From positions 1 through 5,873 of the forward strand of contig WFYF01000067.1 in NCBI GenBank assembly GCA_015490255.1: 5,873 nucleotides of DNA, in the 5' to 3' direction. Of the stretch, positions 1 to 5,361 are shown one piece after another. How positions within the stretch are numbered: position 1 is the first letter of the stretch; the number at the start of each line of letters is the position of its first letter. The notes under the pieces were generated by a model. It saw only the letters and a program-made list of their open reading frames with translations, was not told the origin of the DNA and did no database searches. A program made the translations under genes and the position numbers. The stretch is from Caldifarciminota bacterium (GTDB lineage: Bacteria; Hydrothermota; Hydrothermia; S141-80).

Positions 1-502
1 ATCGGGGCTGGGGACCCTGGAGGGAGGCCGGATCGTGGCGGGTGACCTTGCAAGCGGTGATATGCCGGCCGTGGTGGACCGGAACGGCGATGGACGGCTG
101 GAAATTATCGGTTTCACGGGCAGCGTGGTGTATGCCCGGAGCCTCACGGCCTCCCGGGTGCTCACCGCCGCACAGACCCCCCTGCCTCCCGTTTCCCTTT
201 CCGGACAGGAGCTTTCGTTCCGGGTACAGGTTTATCCCAATCCCGCCTATCGGACGGAGCGCACCTTCCTCCGGGTGGCGAGCCCTGCAGCCGGAGATCT
301 CCGGCTTGAGATCTTCTCCTTTGGAGGTGAGCGTCTGACTGTTCGGGAAGTCCGGGTGGCTCCGGGGCTTCAGGATGTTCCCTTGCCGGTGGACAACCTG
401 GCGGCGGGGCCCTATTTCGTTGTGGTGGAACTGCGCACCCCCGGAGGGATGCGGCGGGATCGGGTGAAGTTTCTGATTTCTCCCCGGGGCCTGCGTCCTT
501 GA
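1..502 (+). CDS. C-terminal part of a secreted protein with FG-GAP-like loop and T9SS/FlgD-like sorting tail (5' end outside window)
   Basis: The reading frame is open from base 2 to the TGA at 500-502, giving 166 visible residues; the true start lies outside the window. Near the left edge (bases 77-103) the motif DRNGDGRLE fits the DxNxDGxxE calcium-binding loop of FG-GAP/VCBS-type beta-propeller blades. After a linker rich in Pro and Ser comes a beta-sandwich-like domain that begins with VYPNPA (YPNP at 233-244) and ends with NLAAGPYFVVVE and DRVKFLI. This is the layout of T9SS type A C-terminal sorting domains and of the related FlgD-like Ig domain. I favour the T9SS form because the WDG-type motif of FlgD-like domains is absent. 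The inferred role is a cell-surface or secreted protein exported through the outer membrane; the function of the missing N-terminal part is unknown. The GTG at 35 is internal and not a convincing start. The short tail PRGLRP after the last strand is slightly longer than usual. Confidence 0.72.
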   Translation, partial: SGLGTLEGGRIVAGDLASGDMPAVVDRNGDGRLEIIGFTGSVVYARSLTASRVLTAAQTPLPPVSLSGQELSFRVQVYPNPAYRTERTFLRVASPAAGDLRLEIFSFGGERLTVREVRVAPGLQDVPLPVDNLAAGPYFVVVELRTPGGMRRDRVKFLISPRGLRP

Positions 503-551
503 AAGTTCCTCTGTTTTGCACGACACTAAAGGCCAAAAAAGGAGGTCCTGA

Positions 552-1568
552 ATGAACGGCCGGGTGAAGATCCTTTATGCCGTGAACACCCTTCTTGCCC
601 TTGTCTTGCTGTATATCCTTATCGCCCCCCAGATCCGCGAGCGTGGGAAGGTGGAAGGCAAGATTCTTTACGCCCGGTCTCTGGGGGCGCTCCCTGTGTG
701 GGTGGCACAGGAGAAAGGTTTTTTTGATTCCACCGGTGTCCAGGTCACGGTGGACGTTTCCCTTCGCCGGGCGGAAGAGGTGGACGCGGTGGCAAACGGA
801 AACGCCCAGTTCGGTGCGGGAACCATCTGGCTGTCTTTCGTTCCGGCCACCCTTCGCCGTCCCCTGGCCTACCGGTTCTTTGCCTTCACCATGAGCTCGG
901 TGGACCGTCCGCTCACCGCCCTGATGGTGGCCACCAACCGGCGGGGCCGTCCCCGGTACCGGTCCCTCCGGGCCCTTGAGGGGAAACGCATCGGCTACTG
1001 GCGGCTCACGAAGGATGGGGATCTGCTGCGCACCATCCTTGAGCAGGAAGGGCTTGAGGTGCGCTCCTTCATCTTTCTTCCCTTCAGCCTGAAGGACCTG
1101 GCCCGGGCTTTTGAAGAGGGGAAGGTGGATGCCGCGGTGGTGTACGAGCCCCTCCGGAGTTATCTGCTCGCTTCGGGGAAGGCGGCTGTGCTTGAAGACG
1201 GTTTTCTGGAAAAACGTGTGGGCTCACCTTTCTTTGTGGATCTGCTCTACACCTCTCAGCTGAACCTCACCCTCGGGGAAAAGCGCCGGGCCACGGTGCG
1301 CATTGGACAGGCCCTTCAGAAGGCCATTCAGTATATCCGGCAGCACCCGGATGAAGCCCGCCAGATTGCCTGGAAATACCTGTTTGAGGGGGACACCACC
1401 CTGGTTCCCCCGGACTCCTTTGCCCTTCCGGCCTTTGTGACTCTGGAGGAGATTTCGCCGGCCCAGCTCCGGGCGTCGGTGGAGCAGATGAAAGCCATGG
1501 ATCTTATTTTCGTGGATTATCCGGTGGACTCCCTCTTCCCGCCGGCCGAAATCTTCCGTGCGCAGTAA
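552..1568 (+). CDS. NMT1/SsuA-like ABC transporter substrate-binding protein, membrane-anchored
   Basis: The protein has 338 residues and the usual size and motif order of NMT1/THI5/SsuA-type periplasmic binding proteins, which capture small organic solutes (thiamine precursors, sulfonates, taurine, nitrate) for an ABC importer. Visible hallmarks are ALPVWVAQEKGFF (46-58), the hinge-like LEGKRIGYW (142-150) and FEEGKVDAAVVYEP (187-200). The ligand cannot be told from the sequence. Residues about 8-25 form a hydrophobic helix after MNGRVK. There is no lipobox Cys and no clear AxA cleavage site, so it is probably an uncleaved signal anchor rather than a lipoprotein. The ATG at 552 is well supported by GGAGGT at 541-546, five bases upstream. 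The stop codon lies inside the next gene, lnt (11-base overlap), which implies co-translation. No permease or ATPase gene is in the window. A sensory or enzymatic use of the same fold is possible. Confidence 0.82.
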   Translation: MNGRVKILYAVNTLLALVLLYILIAPQIRERGKVEGKILYARSLGALPVWVAQEKGFFDSTGVQVTVDVSLRRAEEVDAVANGNAQFGAGTIWLSFVPATLRRPLAYRFFAFTMSSVDRPLTALMVATNRRGRPRYRSLRALEGKRIGYWRLTKDGDLLRTILEQEGLEVRSFIFLPFSLKDLARAFEEGKVDAAVVYEPLRSYLLASGKAAVLEDGFLEKRVGSPFFVDLLYTSQLNLTLGEKRRATVRIGQALQKAIQYIRQHPDEARQIAWKYLFEGDTTLVPPDSFALPAFVTLEEISPAQLRASVEQMKAMDLIFVDYPVDSLFPPAEIFRAQ

Positions 1569-3129
1569 GGTTTTCTCCCGGATCGGCGGGAGATTCCGGG
1601 ACCTGGGCTGGGGACTGGCTGCGGGGGGCCTGGCCCTTGCAGCCTTTCCACCTTTTTCCGTGCCCGGGGTGGTGTTTGCCTTCGCTGCGTTCTTTTTCTT
1701 CATGGCTGAATCAGCCCCCTCTGCCCGTGAAGCCTTTCTCCGGGCTTTTGTGGCAGGACTTCCCTTCTGGGCCCTTCATGTGAGCTGGATGCGCCACGTG
1801 CCGGTTCCGGATGGGGTGGTTCCCCTCCTCTATGCCGGGGTGCTCCTTGTGGTTGTTCTGGAAAGTGCCCTGTGGGGAGGGCTCGCCTGGGTTTTCCGGC
1901 GTGTGCATCCGGCATGGCCCGGTTCCGTTCTGTTCGCCGCAGGGCTCTGGACGCTGTATGAGTTCACCCGGGCCCGCATGCCCCTCGCTTTCCCCTGGTC
2001 TCCCCTGTGGGAAGGGGGCCTTCCCACCCTGCCCTTCCTTCAGATCCTTCCGTTCACCGGTCCTTTCGGATGGACTTTCCTGGCCGTGGCCCTGGCCCGG
2101 GGAACGGCCGGAGCGCTCCGGATGGGAAGGGGTCCGTCCCTCTTTCTCCTGGCCGGTGTGTTCTATTTCTGGTGGAGCCTGGGTGTGCGCCGGCTTGAGA
2201 ATCCTCCAGAGCCGGTGGACACCCTTCGGGTGGCCATCTTCCAGCCTGCGGTGCTCCCCACCGTCCTGGGGGATCCCACGGAGTGGCCCCGGATGCAGGC
2301 CTCCTACACCCGTTTGCTTCGGGATCTTCCGGAGGACGTGGACCTGCTTCTCTTTTCGGAATCGGCCTTTTATGGCATCTATCTTTATCACCGTTCCACC
2401 CGGGATTTTGTGGATTCCCTTTTGCGTGTGGCCGGCAAGCCCATCCTCTTTGGCGACGTGTGGTTTGACCGGCGCACACCTTACAACGCGGCGCTCCTCC
2501 TCGTGGAACCGGGTGAGGTGAGAGGGGTCTATCGGAAGCGTCGTCTGGTGCCCTTCGGAGAATACATTCCCGGGGAAAGGTTGATTCCCCTGCTGCGAAA
2601 CATCAACCTGGGTGGGGGGCATTACGCTCCGGGACGGACAGCGGATCCCGTGGTGCTGGTCCGACCCGGCGGCGACACTGTCCGGATCGGGGTGCTCATC
2701 TGCTATGAGGGGATTTTCCCGGATCTTGCCCGTTCGGCGGTGCATGCCGGCGCCGAGGTGCTGGTGAATCCCACCAACGATGGCTGGTTCGGGAAGAGCC
2801 TTGGTCCCCGGGAACATTTCCAGCTTCACCGGTTTCGGGCCATAGAAACCGGCCGGGCTTTTGTCCGGGTGGCCCGCACCGGCATCTCCGGGTTGATCTA
2901 TCCCACCGGCGAGGTGGGAGACACCCTGGGACTCATGGAGGAAGGGTTGCTGGTCCTGGATGTTCCGCTGTACGATTCCCTGACGTGGTACGTTCGCCTG
3001 GGCGACGCCCCCTGGATTCTGCTTGCAATGCTGTCCATGGTCCTGGGGGGTGTGTGGGGAGGGTCCAGGAAACATCGGCATTCTGAAGCGTATCTTCCCG
3101 AGCAGCAGAACGAGACAGAGAGGGGGTGA
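1558..3129 (+). CDS. lnt: Apolipoprotein N-acyltransferase
   Basis: Lnt is an inner-membrane enzyme that transfers an acyl chain from a phospholipid to the free amino group of the lipid-modified N-terminal Cys of lipoproteins, the last step of lipoprotein maturation. The 523 residues match the family length. About seven hydrophobic helices fill residues 16-210, with the family FPW motif at 145-147. A nitrilase-fold periplasmic domain follows (about 222-469), then a final helix (about 485-500). The catalytic triad is intact: E268 (LLLFSES), K327 (YRKRRLVPFGEY) and C382 (LICYEGIF). The accessory E335 and E384 are also at the spacing seen in E. coli (E343 and E389). NPTNDGWFGKSLGPREHF (404-421) is typical. 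The start is GTG at 1558, with no clear ribosome binding site; it overlaps the preceding gene by 11 bases, so reinitiation coupling is likely. The next candidate starts would remove the first helix. The last 20 residues are polar and not conserved. Confidence 0.96.
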   Translation: MRSKVFSRIGGRFRDLGWGLAAGGLALAAFPPFSVPGVVFAFAAFFFFMAESAPSAREAFLRAFVAGLPFWALHVSWMRHVPVPDGVVPLLYAGVLLVVVLESALWGGLAWVFRRVHPAWPGSVLFAAGLWTLYEFTRARMPLAFPWSPLWEGGLPTLPFLQILPFTGPFGWTFLAVALARGTAGALRMGRGPSLFLLAGVFYFWWSLGVRRLENPPEPVDTLRVAIFQPAVLPTVLGDPTEWPRMQASYTRLLRDLPEDVDLLLFSESAFYGIYLYHRSTRDFVDSLLRVAGKPILFGDVWFDRRTPYNAALLLVEPGEVRGVYRKRRLVPFGEYIPGERLIPLLRNINLGGGHYAPGRTADPVVLVRPGGDTVRIGVLICYEGIFPDLARSAVHAGAEVLVNPTNDGWFGKSLGPREHFQLHRFRAIETGRAFVRVARTGISGLIYPTGEVGDTLGLMEEGLLVLDVPLYDSLTWYVRLGDAPWILLAMLSMVLGGVWGGSRKHRHSEAYLPEQQNETERG

Positions 3130-3130
3130 G

Positions 3131-3150
3131 CGCGCGGGGTTTTGCGCGCG
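3131..3150 (+). other. GC inverted repeat (hairpin) in the lnt-PAP2 gap
   Basis: CGCGCG at 3131-3136 is repeated at 3145-3150. Because this hexamer is its own reverse complement, the two copies can form a six-pair stem with an eight-base loop (GGGTTTTG). It begins one base after the lnt stop codon. On the plus strand the stem is followed by six A (3151-3156) rather than a T run, so it is not a standard intrinsic terminator. It might stabilise the 3' end of the upstream message or pause polymerase. The rest of the 94-base gap is purine-rich and ends in the ribosome binding site of the next gene; I see no convincing promoter in it. Confidence 0.4.
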
Positions 3151-3223
3151 AAAAAAGTACGGATGGGGTGTCCTGAAAGGAAGGCGGGGGGAGAACGACG
3201 GATAGAACTCGGGAGGAAGGATC

Positions 3224-3772
3224 ATGATGGGCGTGGTGCTGGTTTTGCTGGGTGTGTGGGGACCGGATCAGGTGGTGTACGACTGGGTGCAGGCACGGCG
3301 CTCGCCGACGCTTGATGTGGTGATGGAGGGCATCACCCGTTCCGGCGATGCCGAGATGGTGGTGCTCGGGATGTTTCACGGGGCTTTGCTTGCCGATGCC
3401 CTGCACGACACCCTTGCCTTTTCCCATCTCAAGGCGGCGTATCTCGGGATGGCGGCCCTGGCCCCGGTGATCACCCTGCTGAAGGGAACCTTCAACCGTC
3501 CCCGTCCGGCTCCGCCGTCTCCCCGCTGGAACGCATCCTTTCCTTCGGGGCATGCAGCGCTGAGTTTTTACATCGCCGGCTATTACAGTGCAGCCTATCC
3601 CCGACCGGAAATCCAGATTCCCCTTATTCTGTGGGCGGGCGGGGTGGCCCTTTCCCGGGTGTATCTCCGGCGGCACTGGCCTTCGGATGTGGTGGTGGGT
3701 GGCCTTCTCGGATGGGTGGCGGGGAGGGTGGTGTTCCGGTATCGGGAGCGGTTGTGGAATCTCCGCTTCTGA
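3224..3772 (+). CDS. PAP2-family phosphatase (membrane lipid phosphatase type)
   Basis: All three motifs of the PAP2/acid-phosphatase family are present and complete. They are KX6RP (K87 to R94-P95), PSGH (107-110, with H110 the expected general acid/base) and SRX5HX3D (S144, R145, H151 the expected phospho-accepting nucleophile, D155). Such enzymes remove phosphate from lipids such as phosphatidate, phosphatidylglycerophosphate or undecaprenyl pyrophosphate on the outer face of the inner membrane; which of these applies here cannot be decided. At 182 residues it is compact. Hydrophobic stretches lie near 43-59, 71-86, 112-124, 131-143 and 156-170, while the N-terminus (MMGVVLVLLGVWG) is too short for a normal helix. 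The start is ATG at 3224 (or ATG at 3227), with GGAGG at 3212-3216; an in-frame TAG at 3203-3205 rules out a longer N-terminus. It follows lnt by 94 bases and its stop codon touches the tRNA gene on the other strand. Confidence 0.9.
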   Translation: MMGVVLVLLGVWGPDQVVYDWVQARRSPTLDVVMEGITRSGDAEMVVLGMFHGALLADALHDTLAFSHLKAAYLGMAALAPVITLLKGTFNRPRPAPPSPRWNASFPSGHAALSFYIAGYYSAAYPRPEIQIPLILWAGGVALSRVYLRRHWPSDVVVGGLLGWVAGRVVFRYRERLWNLRF

Positions 3773-3848
3773 TGGAGCCACCGGGCGGACTCGAACCGCC
3801 GACCTGCGGTTTACGAAACCGCTGCTCTGCCGACTGAGCTACGGTGGC
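3773..3848 (-). tRNA. tRNA-Thr (anticodon CGT)
   Basis: The reverse strand folds into a complete cloverleaf. The acceptor stem is GCCACCG (3848-3842) with CGGTGGC (3783-3777). The D arm is GCTC/GAGC around AGTCGGCA. The anticodon stem GCGGT/ACCGC holds the loop TTCGTAA, with anticodon CGT at 3815-3813, which reads the Thr codon ACG. The variable loop is AGGTC, and the T arm is GGCGG/CCGCC around TTCGAGT. The discriminator is T (3776) and CCA is encoded at 3775-3773. All stems pair without mismatch. The total is 76 bases including CCA, with no intron. The gene lies 38 bases after the SPFH gene on the same strand, with its own likely promoter, and its CCA end abuts the stop codon of the convergent PAP2 gene. 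Confidence 0.97.
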
Positions 3849-3861
3849 CCGTCAGGTGCAT

Positions 3862-3890
3862 AGGATACAGACCTCTCCGGGAATTTTCAA
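3862..3890 (-). promoter_or_regulatory. Sigma70-type promoter for tRNA-Thr
   Basis: On the minus strand TTGAAA (3890-3885) is followed by a 17-base spacer and TATCCT (3867-3862). Both boxes are close to the sigma70 consensus and the spacing is ideal. The -10 box ends 13 bases before the first base of the mature tRNA (3848), which leaves room for a short leader removed by RNase P. The -35 box overlaps the TGA stop codon (3889-3887) of the SPFH gene. This would let the tRNA be transcribed separately from the upstream operon. The call rests on sequence match only. Confidence 0.65.
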
Positions 3891-4825
3891 TCCCCACCCG
3901 CGGAGCGCTTCCGACCCTTCCGTTTCTCTTCCGGGAAGTTCAGAAACCCCCGGCTGTCCTGAATAATCACCTCCACGTTGTCGGAGAGCTTCTCCACATA
4001 CAGGTATTTCAGATATTCCGGGTTTGCTTTGAGCGCCCGGGAGACGATCTCAATGGCCCGGGCTTTCCCTTCCGCCTCCACCCGGACACGCTCCGCCTCT
4101 TTGCGGGCCCGTTCCAGCTCCAGATCCTCCCGGGCCAGACGGGCCCGGGCGAGGGCCTCCTGTTCAAAGGCTTTCTGGAAAGCGACCGGGATCATCACTT
4201 CCTGAAGGATCACCCGCTCCACCCGGATCCCTTCGTCCTCAAGGGTGCGCTGAAGGTGCTCCTGAATGGCGGTGGCCAGGGTTTCTCGTGGGGTTGCGGC
4301 AAGATCCCGGAGGGCATATCGTCCGAGGGCACTCCGGACAGTTCCCTCCACGAGTGTGCGTAGCGCCTGCTTCAGATCTTCCGGAGTCCACCGGGACGCG
4401 ACCTCCCGGATTCGGGACGTGTCCAGGGCATACCACACCACCACACGGACACCGGCTGACACACCGTCCCGGGTGGGAGCCCACAGCCCGTCCTCTCCCC
4501 TCTCCGGAAGGACGAGCATCTGGCGGGTGAGAGGGAAAATCCGCGGGTTTTCCAGCGGCCAGACGGTCCAGTACCATCCCCGCACCACCGATCCATCCGG
4601 TCGCACCCCCACCGTGCCGGGGGGAACGATCCGCAGGCCCCAGATGATCAGGGCCAGCAGAACCGTCCCCAGGAACCACGCCGCATCCAGCTTCCGCACC
4701 CTCAGAAGTTCCCGGTAAACCAGATCCCCCTGGGGTTCCTCGGAAATGGCCACCGTATAGTTTCGCCGCACGAGCAGAACGATGCTCCCCACAAGGAGGA
4801 GCACGGCAAGGACAGCCTGGATCAT
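3887..4825 (-). CDS. Prohibitin-type SPFH/Band 7 membrane protein
   Basis: The 312-residue protein has the prohibitin layout: N-terminal membrane segments, an SPFH domain (about 65-225), a charged Ala/Glu/Arg coiled coil (about 220-260) and the conserved end NPEYLKYLYVEKLSDNVEVI (268-287). LQEVMIPVAFQKAFEQE (207-223) is also characteristic. Family members form large ring or cage oligomers that organise membrane microdomains and often control membrane proteases such as FtsH. Two hydrophobic helices are visible (about 3-19 and 49-66). The loop between them has more Arg/Lys than Glu/Asp, which suggests it is cytoplasmic and the SPFH domain periplasmic (inference). The ATG at 4825 overlaps the gmhA stop in an ATGA arrangement, and GGAGG lies at 4837-4833. 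No NfeD-like partner or protease is adjacent in the window. The tail (KRKGRKRSAGGD) is basic. Confidence 0.9.
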   Translation of the reverse strand: MIQAVLAVLLLVGSIVLLVRRNYTVAISEEPQGDLVYRELLRVRKLDAAWFLGTVLLALIIWGLRIVPPGTVGVRPDGSVVRGWYWTVWPLENPRIFPLTRQMLVLPERGEDGLWAPTRDGVSAGVRVVVWYALDTSRIREVASRWTPEDLKQALRTLVEGTVRSALGRYALRDLAATPRETLATAIQEHLQRTLEDEGIRVERVILQEVMIPVAFQKAFEQEALARARLAREDLELERARKEAERVRVEAEGKARAIEIVSRALKANPEYLKYLYVEKLSDNVEVIIQDSRGFLNFPEEKRKGRKRSAGGD

Positions 4826-5361
4826 GACGCCCCCTCCAGCCGTTCGGCAAGGGTGTGAAGAATCTGAAGATGGACCTCCTGAATCAGGGGGGTGGCCGTG
4901 CTGGGGACCGTCACCACCCGATCTGCCTCCAGATTGCGACCTTTTTCTCCGGTCAGGGCAATGGAGAACAGCCCCAGCCTCCGGGCCGCGGCAAGGAGTT
5001 CCAGGATGTTGGCGGATTGTCCGGACGTTGTGAGCACCAGAAGGGCATCCCCCGGCCGGGCCAGGGCTTCCAGCTCAAAGGCCAGGGCCCGGTTGTAACC
5101 GAAATCGTTGGACAGGGCTGTGAGGGTGGCCAGCCCGCTCCCCAGAAGGACTGCGGGACGGGCATTGCGTTTCTGCTGGAATCGTCCCACCAGTTCCGCG
5201 ACAAAATGATCGGCCTGGGCGGCACTTCCGCCGTTGCCTGCCACGAACAGCTTCCCCCCCCGGACAAAGGTTTTCTGGAGGACGTGGGCCACCTCCTGGA
5301 TGGTGTGCTCTGCCTGCTCCCAGAAGGCACGATACACCGCAAGCCGCGTTTCAAGGTCCAT
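4822..5361 (-). CDS. gmhA: Sedoheptulose-7-phosphate isomerase (phosphoheptose isomerase)
   Basis: GmhA converts sedoheptulose-7-phosphate to D-glycero-D-manno-heptose-7-phosphate, the first committed step of ADP-heptose synthesis for the LPS inner core, in the cytoplasm. The 179 residues form a single SIS domain of usual family length. Signature blocks are AGNGGSAAQADHFVAELVGRF (41-61), SNDFGYNRA (84-92), TTSGQSANILE (111-121) and PSTATPLIQEVHLQILH (153-169). The metal and catalytic residues line up with those of E. coli GmhA (H61, E65, Q172, H180) as H52, E56, Q161 and H169, with the same spacing. DiaA-type SIS paralogues are the main alternative, but the complete site and the neighbouring heptose kinase favour GmhA. 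The ATG at 5361 has GGAGGT just upstream (5373-5368). It overlaps the kinase gene by 11 bases and the SPFH gene by 4, so it sits in a tightly coupled operon. Confidence 0.94.
   Translation of the reverse strand: MDLETRLAVYRAFWEQAEHTIQEVAHVLQKTFVRGGKLFVAGNGGSAAQADHFVAELVGRFQQKRNARPAVLLGSGLATLTALSNDFGYNRALAFELEALARPGDALLVLTTSGQSANILELLAAARRLGLFSIALTGEKGRNLEADRVVTVPSTATPLIQEVHLQILHTLAERLEGAS

Noticed and set aside
503..551. Promoter in the 49-base gap before the binding-protein gene
   Set aside because: No pair of -35 and -10 hexamers with acceptable spacing could be seen; only the ribosome binding site is clear.
3131..3156. Hairpin after lnt as an intrinsic terminator
   Set aside because: The stem is followed by A rather than T on the plus strand. 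On the minus strand there is no gene ending here that would need a terminator.
1711..3225. 504-residue open frame antisense to lnt
   Set aside because: It is a shadow of the lnt codons in GC-rich DNA. Its translation is rich in Pro, Gly, His and Arg with no domain, and the plus-strand frame has all Lnt catalytic motifs.
3747..3767. AGCGG/CCGCT inverted repeat at the end of the PAP2 gene as a terminator
   Set aside because: The stem is only five pairs with an 11-base loop, it lies inside the coding region, and no T run follows in either direction.
2933..3781. 282-residue minus-strand open frame across the lnt end and the PAP2 gene
   Set aside because: It runs antisense to two convincing genes and has low-complexity Pro/His/Arg composition and no recognisable motif.
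3773..3848. tRNA-Thr as a phage or island attachment site
   Set aside because: No integrase, no repeat of the tRNA 3' end and no shift in base composition is visible in the window; the flanking genes are ordinary core-type genes.
4822..5361. DiaA (replication initiation factor) instead of GmhA
   Set aside because: The four metal/catalytic positions of GmhA are all present and the gene overlaps a heptose-type PfkB kinase.
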